Below are positions 1-7,516 of a DNA stretch of 64,000 nucleotides, piece by piece. The stretch is taken from contig JAFGBF010000003.1 of NCBI GenBank assembly GCA_016933255.1, positions 124,001-188,000 on the forward strand, given 5' to 3'. Position 1 is the first letter of the stretch. Each line of letters opens with the position of its first letter. Source of the stretch: Candidatus Krumholzibacteriota bacterium (GTDB lineage: Bacteria > Krumholzibacteriota > Krumholzibacteriia > Krumholzibacteriales > Krumholzibacteriaceae). The translations under genes were made by a program, and so were the position numbers. The notes beneath the pieces are model-generated. The model saw only the letters and a list, made by a program, of their open reading frames with translations. It did not search any database and was not told where the DNA came from.

Positions 1-2
1 CG

Positions 3-113
3 GTTGCGAGAAAGATGACTTTCTACTGCAGGCACGGGCAATTATCCTTTTTACTTATGTTTATTGGAAACCTCCTTATAATTCTTCTTCCCGCTCTTTT
101 TCAGAAACATTGA
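3..113 (+). CDS. C-terminal fragment of a membrane protein, possibly apolipoprotein N-acyltransferase
   Basis: The window opens inside an open frame that runs to TGA at 111-113 and gives 36 residues. They read as a short polar stretch (TFYCRHGQLSF) followed by a hydrophobic helix ending ALFQKH. The pattern T-x-Y-x-R-x-G before a last membrane helix resembles the C-terminal end of apolipoprotein N-acyltransferase (Lnt), where TlYtRxGDw precedes the last transmembrane segment. That would suit the several lipoproteins in this window. The fragment is too short to prove this, and any polytopic membrane protein could end this way. The start lies outside the window. Confidence 0.35.
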   Translation, partial: VARKMTFYCRHGQLSFLLMFIGNLLIILLPALFQKH

Positions 114-139
114 TTATTCTTTCTCTATAAATATACAGG

Positions 140-168
140 TTGTAGCTTTTTGTGACTTAGGATATTAT
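140..168 (+). promoter_or_regulatory. Sigma70-like promoter for the CHR transporter
   Basis: TTGTAG (140-145) and TATTAT (163-168) are separated by 17 bp, a good match to -35/-10 boxes. Transcription would begin near 175, about 43 nt before the chosen ATG at 218. It lies in the gap after the partial upstream gene. Confidence 0.45.
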
Positions 169-217
169 TTCCCCGTGCGAATGTTCTGGTTTGAAATCGG
201 ATGGGTGTGATATCTAT

Positions 218-742
218 ATGGGACTTTACTGGTCGATATTTATTGCTTTCCTGAAAGTCGGGACATTTGGTTATGGCGGCGGTCCCTCGTTGATCCCCCT
301 GATTGAAAAAGAAGTTGTGACCAATTACGGATGGTTGACCGCGGAGGAGTTTATCGATGCCAACGCCATGGCAAACACTTTGCCGGGCCCGATTGCGACA
401 AAACTGGCCATCTGTATCGGGATGAGAACGGCAGGCCCGCTTGGAGCTGCCTCAGCTCTTGTTGCCATGCTCCTGCCTTCCAGCATCTTTATAATCATAC
501 TAACGATGCTGTACTATAAATACAGGAGTCTACCATCGGTTCAGGGAATGATTCGCGGTGTAAGGCCCGTCGTTATAGCTCTGCTTATGGTAACAGTTGC
601 TCATCTTGGCCCGAAATCCGTCGTTGGCTGGGATACTTTTATTATCGCCCTTATCGCGTTTATCGTCGTATTCTATCTTAATATTCACCCTGTATATACC
701 ATACTGAGCGCTGCTTTTATCGGGTTTATGTTCTACCGCTGA
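218..742 (+). CDS. Chromate transporter family (CHR) protein, single-domain form
   Basis: An inner-membrane protein of 174 residues with about five or six hydrophobic helices. The N-terminal half has the CHR signature: FGYGGGPSLIPLIEKEVV, then an EEFIDANAMANTLPGPIA stretch. Long CHR proteins carry two such domains. Short ones have one and usually work as a pair of adjacent genes, but no partner is visible here. Family members export chromate by proton-coupled antiport, though many homologues have no proven substrate. I use the ATG at 218; an upstream TTG at 191 would add nine polar residues without a better ribosome site. It sits 39 bp before an unrelated AlaX gene. Confidence 0.82.
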   Translation: MGLYWSIFIAFLKVGTFGYGGGPSLIPLIEKEVVTNYGWLTAEEFIDANAMANTLPGPIATKLAICIGMRTAGPLGAASALVAMLLPSSIFIIILTMLYYKYRSLPSVQGMIRGVRPVVIALLMVTVAHLGPKSVVGWDTFIIALIAFIVVFYLNIHPVYTILSAAFIGFMFYR

Positions 743-781
743 TCGATATCCTTCCCGAACCTTCTTAAAAGGCGGAGTCTG

Positions 782-2026
782 ATGGACTATAACGAAAGAG
801 GATACGTTTCTGAACCAGACAGGTTTGACTTCAGCGCGAAAGTAGTGAAGTCAGAGGATGCCGGCGATGGAAATACGCGCGTATGGCTTGAGAAGACTTT
901 CTTCTATCCTTTTTCCGGTGGACAGCCAGATGACAGAGGAACTCTGAACGGGATCGAAGTCACTGAAGTGAGCGAAGACGAAAACGGAGTATGTCATCTT
1001 GTCGGAGGCATTATCGGAGAGGGTGATATAGTCGAAGGGAGAGTCGATCCCGAAAGACGAAGGGATCATATGTGCCAGCACTCAGGGCAGCATCTGCTTT
1101 CCCGCATCTTCCTGGAAAAGGCAGGATTTTCTACCGTTGGGTTTCATATGGGAGAAAGGATCTCAACGATCGATCTTGATAATGACAATGTGACCGATGA
1201 TCTGATCGAAGAGGTCGAGATCAGCGTGAATCGACTTGTACTTAAAAACATCCCTTTTTCCAGCAGAATAATAACTATCGGAGAATATACCGAATTGATT
1301 GAAAACCGTAATGACTCTGGAATCAAGGGAGGGATCAGGTCGAGGATTCCAGAAGGCACCGAAATGGTAAGAATAGTCGAGATAGATGGAATCGACAGTT
1401 CGACATGCTGCGGAACACATGTTCAAGCCACAGGCGAAATCGGATCTGTAAAGATCCTTGGAAGGGAGAAAGTAAAGAACGGGACACGCCTGCAATTTGT
1501 CTGCGGTCTTAGAGCAGCGGCAGATTACAGGGGAAAGCACGACATGATCGATTCTCTCGCGAGAAAATTCAGTACGGATTGGAGCAATATAGAAAAGTCG
1601 ATCGAAAAGCTCTACGACGAGAATAGAACTCTTCGCAAGGAGGCGGCCGCCCTTAACCATGAATTGGCTGAATTCAGGGTCAGAGAGATCGAAGATCCCA
1701 CAGATCATATTGGTGACTATGGGGTCATCCGGAAGATCTTCGATCAGATGGAACCCGGAGTCTTAAGGGACATAGCGGGAAATATCAGGGAGAAGAGTGG
1801 AATGATCGTCCTGTTTGGATACAGAAAACCGTCCCCTGGGCTGATTTTTGCCTCTTCAGCCGGGATTGATATTGATATGGGAGAGATATTGAAAACTTCG
1901 GCGGGAATTATGGGAGCAAGAGGCGGAGGAAGCAAAAACTTCGCGCAGGGGGGTGGTGGGGATGAGGAAAAAGTAGAAGGAGCGGTCGATGAGGCATTCA
2001 GAATATTGAAAGAAAAGCTGAAATGA
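782..2026 (+). CDS. Alanyl-tRNA editing protein AlaX, long form with DHHA1 domain
   Basis: A 414-residue, free-standing relative of the editing half of alanyl-tRNA synthetase. It should hydrolyse Ser-tRNA(Ala) or Gly-tRNA(Ala) in the cytosol. The N-terminal second-additional domain has SGGQPDDRG at 45-53. The zinc ligands of the editing site are visible: H100 and H104 in HSGQHLL, and C209/C210 with H213 in STCCGTH. A coiled region near 270-300 leads to a C-terminal DHHA1 domain with the glycine-rich GGGSKNFAQGGGG segment. There is no aminoacylation domain, so it is not a truncated AlaS. GGAG lies 6 nt before the ATG. It overlaps pcm by 4 bp, so the two are probably translated together. Confidence 0.9.
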   Translation: MDYNERGYVSEPDRFDFSAKVVKSEDAGDGNTRVWLEKTFFYPFSGGQPDDRGTLNGIEVTEVSEDENGVCHLVGGIIGEGDIVEGRVDPERRRDHMCQHSGQHLLSRIFLEKAGFSTVGFHMGERISTIDLDNDNVTDDLIEEVEISVNRLVLKNIPFSSRIITIGEYTELIENRNDSGIKGGIRSRIPEGTEMVRIVEIDGIDSSTCCGTHVQATGEIGSVKILGREKVKNGTRLQFVCGLRAAADYRGKHDMIDSLARKFSTDWSNIEKSIEKLYDENRTLRKEAAALNHELAEFRVREIEDPTDHIGDYGVIRKIFDQMEPGVLRDIAGNIREKSGMIVLFGYRKPSPGLIFASSAGIDIDMGEILKTSAGIMGARGGGSKNFAQGGGGDEEKVEGAVDEAFRILKEKLK

Positions 2027-2682
2027 TAAAGGGACACCGCGAAGACAGGGATACTCTAAGAAGAAATATGGTACATTCCCAGATCGTCGCGCGCGGAATA
2101 AAGGACAAGAAAGTCATAGAAGCGATGATCCGCGTACCGAGGGAAATACTTGCGGATACCGATGATCCCGCTGCGGCTTTCTACGATGGGCCTCTTACGA
2201 TCGGATACGGACAGACGATCTCTCAGCCTTATATAGTCGCGTATATGACGGAACAGCTTGAACTATCAGGAAATGAAAAGGTTCTCGAAATAGGGACGGG
2301 AAGCGGGTACCAGTCGGCTGTGCTCGCTGAACTTGCCAGGGAAGTATATTCGGTAGAAATAATCGAAGAGTTGTCCCGCGCTGCCAGATCCCGTCTCGCA
2401 GATCTTGGATATAAAAACATCCATTGTCGTTGCGGAGACGGCGCGTCAGGATGGCCGGAGGAGGCTCCTTTCGACGCGATAATAATCACCGCAGCTCCGA
2501 CCGAAATACCCTGGAGTATAGCGTCTCAATTAACCGAGGCTGGAAGGATGATACTTCCGGTCGGTGATTCGATCCAACAGCTTCAGAGGGTCACGAGATC
2601 AGAAGACGGTTTTAGAGTGGAAGACCTGATCGGCGTAAGGTTTGTTCCCATGACAGGTGGGAGCCGGGAGACTGAATTATGA
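2023..2682 (+). CDS. pcm: Protein-L-isoaspartate O-methyltransferase
   Basis: A 219-residue SAM-dependent methyltransferase that methylates L-isoaspartyl residues in aged proteins and starts their repair. The pre-methyltransferase segment has YDGPLTIGYGQTISQPYIV, which contains the family-specific GQTISQP. Motif I is VLEIGTGSGYQSAVLA, and DAIIITAAP is the motif II/post-motif region. The length is normal for the family. The start overlaps the AlaX stop (ATGA) and the stop overlaps the next gene by 4 bp, giving a tight three-gene unit of tRNA editing, protein repair and a deacetylase-like enzyme. Confidence 0.95.
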   Translation: MIKGHREDRDTLRRNMVHSQIVARGIKDKKVIEAMIRVPREILADTDDPAAAFYDGPLTIGYGQTISQPYIVAYMTEQLELSGNEKVLEIGTGSGYQSAVLAELAREVYSVEIIEELSRAARSRLADLGYKNIHCRCGDGASGWPEEAPFDAIIITAAPTEIPWSIASQLTEAGRMILPVGDSIQQLQRVTRSEDGFRVEDLIGVRFVPMTGGSRETEL

Positions 2683-3644
2683 CAGGTGTAATATATCATG
2701 ATCTTTTCGGCAGGCATCTTGAGGGTTACAACCATGTTGAAAGTCCGGAAAGATATAAGGCTGTGATTGAAAAATTAAGGGGCTGTTCTTTCTCGGAGTC
2801 GATCAGATTTATCGAATCCATACCGGCGGAACGGAAATGGATCGAAGCGATCCATGAGAGATCTTATGTCGATTCGATACTGTCCCTAAAGCCGGATAGT
2901 TATTTTCTTCTCGATGCCGGAGATACCGTTGCTACGGCAGACACCGTTCAGGCAGCGTTATATTCGGCCGGAGCGGGAATTCTTGGAGCACGGATGGTCC
3001 TTGAAGGCGAGTTATCGAACGCATTCTCCACCGGCAGGCCCCCCGGGCACCACGCGGAAAAAAACAGGGCTATGGGGTTTTGTCTCTTTAACAATATCGC
3101 GATAACCGCTTCGTACCTTTTGAATGAGGGAGGCCTGAAAAGGGTAGCGATAATCGACTGGGACGTACATCACGGCAACGGAACCGAGAATTCCTTTATA
3201 GATGACAGCAGAGTCCTTTATATAAGTATTCACCAGTATCCTCATTATCCAGGTTCAGGCCATGCCGATATCAGGGGAAAGGGAAAAGGAACCGGATATA
3301 ATCTGAATCTTCCGGTAAGTTCCGGTTCTGATGATTCTGAATACCTCTCATTGTTTTCAGAAAGAGTGATTCCGGCGCTTGAGGATTATGCTCCAGAATT
3401 TATACTGATCTCAGCAGGATTTGACGCTCACATAAATGATCCATTGTCAGGGGTGAGGCTGTCAAGCGGGGCATATCGCGAAATGACCCTTATGATCAGG
3501 GAAGCTGCTGACGAGTACGCCGAAGGAAAGATCGTTTCTTTTCTCGAGGGCGGATATAACACCGGTGCTTTAGCAGAATCAGTTGAGCAGCATGTCCTGG
3601 CACTTATCACAGATACAACTGGTAGTCAGCACGGCTTTCGTTGA
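2679..3644 (+). CDS. Histone deacetylase / acetoin-utilisation (AcuC-like) family hydrolase
   Basis: A 321-residue zinc-dependent amidohydrolase of the arginase/deacetylase fold. The key blocks are present: RPPGHHAEKNRAMGFCLFNN (tandem active-site histidines), IDWDVHHGNGTE (zinc-binding Asp and His), SAGFDAH (second zinc Asp) and EGGYN (transition-state Tyr). Bacterial members remove acyl groups from proteins, polyamines or other small amides, and the substrate cannot be told from sequence. It is the last gene of the alaX-pcm unit. Its 3' end overlaps the convergent polyferredoxin gene by 38 bp, leaving no room for a normal terminator between them. Confidence 0.9.
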   Translation: MTGVIYHDLFGRHLEGYNHVESPERYKAVIEKLRGCSFSESIRFIESIPAERKWIEAIHERSYVDSILSLKPDSYFLLDAGDTVATADTVQAALYSAGAGILGARMVLEGELSNAFSTGRPPGHHAEKNRAMGFCLFNNIAITASYLLNEGGLKRVAIIDWDVHHGNGTENSFIDDSRVLYISIHQYPHYPGSGHADIRGKGKGTGYNLNLPVSSGSDDSEYLSLFSERVIPALEDYAPEFILISAGFDAHINDPLSGVRLSSGAYREMTLMIREAADEYAEGKIVSFLEGGYNTGALAESVEQHVLALITDTTGSQHGFR

Positions 3645-5166
3645 TCGACGTTACTCTTATCCCCGGCTTGTCTGTGAGGGGACATTTATTTTCACATATT
3701 CCGCATCCGATACATAGTGATGGGTCGAGGGCGGGTTTTTTCAGTATGAAGATGTTTCCGTTATTATCTGTCATTTCCTCGTTCTTGAACTTGATCGCTT
3801 TTCCCGGGGCGGGACAGTGTTCCTCGCAGACGCCGCAGTTTCTGCCCAGCGCGTAGGGTATACATCTGTTTTTGTCAAAAAATGCCATGCCGATCCTGAT
3901 CTTCTGTTTTTCCTCAAGAGATGTATTTCTGATCGCTCCCGTGGGACAGACCTGTCCGCACAGGGTACAGTTGAATTCACAATATCCGAGCTGGGGGACA
4001 AGAACTGGTGTCCAGATGCCCTCTAATCCGGCCTGGCTGAATGTCGGTTGAAGGCCGTTCGTAAGGCATACTTTCATGCACTCGCCGCATTTGACGCATT
4101 TTCGCAGGAATTCATCTTCGGGTAAAGCGCCGGGAGGGCGTATCAGCTGAGGATGGGGTCTCTTACCGGTCTCGCCGATCCCAATGAGCGGTACTGCCAC
4201 TATCGCGGCCGCCGCGGTAGTAAGAATATGTCTCCTATGCAGGTCGACGTTTCCATCTCCTGTTACTTTTGCAGTCGGATGAATAGTTACGGCTGTCGCG
4301 GGACATACGTCCCTGCAGTTGAAACAGACGAGACATTCTCTGCTGGACCATCTTCCCGGGGGAAAAGGAGTCGCGTCCCCCTGGCATGATCTGTTGCACA
4401 TATGGCAGGAAATGCATTTTTCCCCGTTGACGTCTACCCTTGCCAGAATCTGACGTGCTCCAACAAGGCCGAGGAGGGCTCCGAGCGGGCACAAGTATCT
4501 GCACCAGAATCTCGGAGCGATAAAATTGAGTCCGAGAATAACGGAGAATATCAGCGCAATCGAGATCATCTGCCTGAAGACAGGCTGCTCAAAGGCGAGA
4601 AGGGTGCCTGTCATAGCTGAATAGAGCGAGTCGAGCGCCGGAGATATCCCCGGAAGATCCAGTTTATAGCTGAATTCGAAGAAAGCGCGTACCATTCCGT
4701 TGATCGCAGGATTGAATCCGATCGCCATCGATCTGATCATCAGTGATATCGGATCCAGAAATCCGGCCGCGTTCCAGCCGAATACCGCGGCAACCAGGAT
4801 GAATATAAGGATATAATATTTGATCTTTCTCAGGTGCGGGTGATTTCCTTCATCTGCTTTTTTCGCTGGACGCCGCATGCGGAAATACCCAAGCGCGTTG
4901 TTCAGTGTTCCCAGAGGGCATACCCAGCCGCAGAAAAATCGGCCGAGGAAAACAGTCATACCGATCGTTATAAGGGATAACAGAAAGATCTTTCTGGCTG
5001 CATGAGTAGCCAGAAAGGATGAGAGCGCGATCAATGGGTCAAAATCGAGAAAAAACCTGACCGGAATTCCCAGCTCGTCTTTCCCCTTATACTCGGTCTG
5101 GATGAACAGGAACAGGAATAGCAAAAGGAAAAGGATCTGTGATGTCCGTCTGAGGTTTTTCATCAT
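3607..5166 (-). CDS. Membrane polyferredoxin, NapH-like plus NapG/MauM-like fusion
   Basis: A 519-residue membrane-anchored iron-sulfur protein. The N-terminal half is NapH/CcoG-like: helices at about 10-30, 50-75, 110-130 and 190-215, with CGWVCPLG and CRYLCPLG loops, then two 4Fe-4S motifs (CISCHMCNRSC and CLVCFNCRDVC). A second signal-like helix near 300-325 starts a NapG/MauM-like half with more clusters (CVKCGECMKVC, CTLCGQVC, CGVCEEHC, CIGCGICENKC). In known systems these halves are separate proteins passing electrons between quinol and periplasmic oxidoreductases. It follows the DUF362 gene with an ATGA overlap, so they probably act together. No terminal reductase is nearby, so the acceptor is unknown. 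Confidence 0.88.
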   Translation of the reverse strand: MMKNLRRTSQILFLLLFLFLFIQTEYKGKDELGIPVRFFLDFDPLIALSSFLATHAARKIFLLSLITIGMTVFLGRFFCGWVCPLGTLNNALGYFRMRRPAKKADEGNHPHLRKIKYYILIFILVAAVFGWNAAGFLDPISLMIRSMAIGFNPAINGMVRAFFEFSYKLDLPGISPALDSLYSAMTGTLLAFEQPVFRQMISIALIFSVILGLNFIAPRFWCRYLCPLGALLGLVGARQILARVDVNGEKCISCHMCNRSCQGDATPFPPGRWSSRECLVCFNCRDVCPATAVTIHPTAKVTGDGNVDLHRRHILTTAAAAIVAVPLIGIGETGKRPHPQLIRPPGALPEDEFLRKCVKCGECMKVCLTNGLQPTFSQAGLEGIWTPVLVPQLGYCEFNCTLCGQVCPTGAIRNTSLEEKQKIRIGMAFFDKNRCIPYALGRNCGVCEEHCPAPGKAIKFKNEEMTDNNGNIFILKKPALDPSLCIGCGICENKCPLTDKPGIRVTSINESRADYQLYL

Positions 5167-6086
5167 ACCTGCCCGAGGTCTATCTCAACGTAACCGCTTG
5201 CCCTGTAATCCGAACTTCCAAGGCCCCTCTTCTCGGCGAGTTGAAGGTGAGGAAATCCCGAAAGGCCCTGTTCCTTGAAGATGTCACCGAAAAGATCGAT
5301 CCCGAAAGCGTCAATTTTGACAAGGTCGGTGCTTGCTGCGATCGTATCGCGTCTTTCGACATCGTTCAGAGTGCTTCCCTGAGGACCGTTTGCTTTTAGA
5401 ATCCTTACTGCGTCGAGGATCGTCAGTTCAGGTTTAAAAAAGGAAGCCAGATCGACGATACTTCCCGAGAGTTTCTGATGAAGAAGATCACGCCTGCCGC
5501 CGATCAGACCCATAAGGTTTTTCATTGACAGGGTGACTCCTGACAGCCCGTGATGTTTTGCAACGGGAATATTGATGATCTTGTCCGCCTCGACCGCTTC
5601 GGTATAGATTTCCCAATCTTTCAGGACATCTCCATCCAGGTTCATCTTTTCAAATTTTCTTTTCTCCATAAAGGGAACGTCCGCACCGGCTGTTTGTGCT
5701 GCTTTTTGTATCCCGCTTCTTTTATAGCTTCTTCTCGCGTCGTTGCAGGTATTATCAGCGACAATTACCTTTTTAGCTCCTGCTTCAAGGACCATCTTGA
5801 CCACAGTTTCCACGACAAGCGGGTTGGTAGTGGCTGCCTGTTCAGGATTTCTATCCCAGGATATATTCGGCTTAATAAAAACTGTTTCACCTTTTTCGAC
5901 AAACGAGCCCATTCCGCCGAGAAGTTCGACAGCTTTCCGAACCGCCGCGGCAGTGTCCCTGCCTTTCACTACGGCGAAAGTGTTTTTGCCGGTTACAGAG
6001 GTATATGACGAAAGTTTTCCTGCCGGAGTCAGCAGGAATGCAGCTCCTCCTGCGAGTGTTTTTAAGAATGTTCTTCGATCAGCCAT
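5163..6086 (-). CDS. DUF362 family protein with Tat-type signal
   Basis: A 307-residue protein whose N-terminus (ADRRTFLKTLAGGAAFLL) has the twin arginines and hydrophobic core of a Tat signal, so export in folded form is likely. The mature part is a DUF362 domain: FIKPNISWDRNP near residue 70, VIVADNTCND, and KHHGLSGVTLSMKNLMG. It is first in a two-gene minus-strand operon with the polyferredoxin and overlaps its start by 4 bp. DUF362 proteins often accompany 4Fe-4S proteins, but their reaction is not established. No cysteine cluster motif is seen in this one, so it probably relies on its partner for electron transfer. Confidence 0.88.
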   Translation of the reverse strand: MADRRTFLKTLAGGAAFLLTPAGKLSSYTSVTGKNTFAVVKGRDTAAAVRKAVELLGGMGSFVEKGETVFIKPNISWDRNPEQAATTNPLVVETVVKMVLEAGAKKVIVADNTCNDARRSYKRSGIQKAAQTAGADVPFMEKRKFEKMNLDGDVLKDWEIYTEAVEADKIINIPVAKHHGLSGVTLSMKNLMGLIGGRRDLLHQKLSGSIVDLASFFKPELTILDAVRILKANGPQGSTLNDVERRDTIAASTDLVKIDAFGIDLFGDIFKEQGLSGFPHLQLAEKRGLGSSDYRASGYVEIDLGQV

Positions 6087-6171
6087 TTTACCATCCTTTA
6101 CATTTTCTGACAGGCTGATTATATCTGTCGAGACTCCATACGTAAAGATAAATCCGGTATCAAGAAATCAA

Positions 6172-6200
6172 TTGCAAAAGGTCGATTAAACCGCTATCTT
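6172..6200 (+). promoter_or_regulatory. Possible promoter for the SpoIIE-type phosphatase, with overlapping inverted repeat
   Basis: TTGCAA (6172-6177) and TATCTT (6195-6200) are 17 bp apart, 35 bp before the ATG. An inverted repeat with arms AAACCGC and GCGGTTT spans about 6188-6218, over the -10 box and start site. It could be an operator or an early hairpin. Both calls rest on pattern alone. Confidence 0.35.
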
Positions 6201-6234
6201 CGCGCAAAGTGGCGGTTTGAACTGGAGTCTTTAG

Positions 6235-7419
6235 ATGAATACTGGTGATTTTCACCCCAAAGTATTTTACAGAAAATTAGATTCTCTTCTGGTGCGTATA
6301 GGTAACAGCGCTAATACCAAGGATGTCCTTTCACTCGTACTCGAGGAGCTTGTCAAATTTTTCGGGGTCGAACTCGGAATCAAAAGCGGAAGCATATACA
6401 AACTGCGTTTCGGATCGTTCCATCTTGTAGAAGGTCCCGTAGGAGATCCTGAAGGACTCTGGCCCGTTTCTATTTTCAAAAACGATCCCGTGTTCGGGCT
6501 GTTGTTCGAACATAAGAGCTATATTTTCGCCGATTCGGCCTCCTCTCCGTGGGGGATTAACTGTGTGGCGGTCATGGTCGGAGAGAACGATCAATTTATG
6601 CTGGTTTTAATGCTCGATGAAGGATGGCAGAGGGAGTCTCTTCAGTTTACACTCAACACTATCCGAAGTACGGTCAATTACAGCCGTTCGACGAGCCGGT
6701 TTAATGCCGATATCCAGGAAGCGTATGAGATTCAGAAGTCGCTTCTTCCCCGAAACGATCCGCATTTTAAAGGTTATGATATCTCGGGAAGATTTGTACC
6801 TGCTGAACGTGTCGGGGGGGATTTATATGACTTCAATATTCTCGAAGAGGGCGTGTTGAGTTTTGCGATAGGTGACGCAAGCGGCCATGGATTGCCCGCT
6901 GCTCTTCTTGCAAGGGATGTCGTGACGGGGCTGAGGATGGGGATTGAAAATGATATGAAGATATCCAGTGTAATTCGGAAATTGAATGCGGTGATCCATA
7001 AAAGCCAGTTATCCACAAGATTTGTCTCACTGGTCTATGGTGAACTGGAGCGCAACGGGACGCTCGTATATATCAACGCGGGGCATCCGCCTCCTCTCCA
7101 CTTTAGAGATGGATCCGTAACTCAACTTGATGTCGGAGGCACGATACTTGGACCTCTGGAGGAGACAATATTTAACAGAGGGTTCGCGTTTATGGATCCA
7201 GGCGATCTTCTTGTTATGTTTTCAGACGGCATATTCGAGATTACAAACAGCGATAATGATATGTATGGTACTGAACGTTTGACCGATGTCGTCGGCCAGA
7301 ACAAGGGTGAGTCATCCGCTGTTATTATCGACAGGGTCTTTAAAAGTATTACAGCTTTCAGGGGCAGCAGCATTTTTTCGGATGACGCTACGCTTCTGGT
7401 CATCAAAAGGGTCGAATAG
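6235..7419 (+). CDS. PP2C-type serine phosphatase, SpoIIE/RsbU family
   Basis: A 394-residue cytosolic signalling protein. Residues about 10-150 look like a GAF-type sensor region, followed by a short linker helix (IQEAYEIQKSLLP, the usual RsbU connector). The C-terminal PP2C domain has its metal-binding acids in GGDLYDF, GDASGHG, FSDGIFE and DDATLLVIKR. Such phosphatases usually dephosphorylate anti-sigma-factor antagonists in partner-switching pathways. No STAS or RsbW-like gene occurs in the window, so the target lies elsewhere. It is divergent from the DUF362 operon and followed at 97 bp by the LonB-like protease. Confidence 0.9.
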   Translation: MNTGDFHPKVFYRKLDSLLVRIGNSANTKDVLSLVLEELVKFFGVELGIKSGSIYKLRFGSFHLVEGPVGDPEGLWPVSIFKNDPVFGLLFEHKSYIFADSASSPWGINCVAVMVGENDQFMLVLMLDEGWQRESLQFTLNTIRSTVNYSRSTSRFNADIQEAYEIQKSLLPRNDPHFKGYDISGRFVPAERVGGDLYDFNILEEGVLSFAIGDASGHGLPAALLARDVVTGLRMGIENDMKISSVIRKLNAVIHKSQLSTRFVSLVYGELERNGTLVYINAGHPPPLHFRDGSVTQLDVGGTILGPLEETIFNRGFAFMDPGDLLVMFSDGIFEITNSDNDMYGTERLTDVVGQNKGESSAVIIDRVFKSITAFRGSSIFSDDATLLVIKRVE

Positions 7420-7482
7420 ATGCCTCTTGTTCGATTTCTGACGTCATGAGGCGGATTTCGGCTGCCGCGCAGCTTTTGGACA

Positions 7483-7498
7483 GGAATGATCACATTCC
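7483..7498. repeat. Short perfect inverted repeat upstream of the LonB-like gene
   Basis: GGAATG (7483-7488) and CATTCC (7493-7498) form a 6-bp perfect palindromic pair around ATCA. It lies 19 bp before the chosen ATG and just ahead of the ribosome site. It could be a small operator or mRNA hairpin. An 8-bp palindrome TGACGTCA is at 7439-7446. Confidence 0.3.
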
Positions 7499-7516
7499 AT
7501 GAATTGGAGGGTGACG

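Noticed and set aside
191-217. TTG start at 191 for the CHR transporter
   Set aside because: It adds nine residues without a ribosome site; family members begin close to the ATG at 218.
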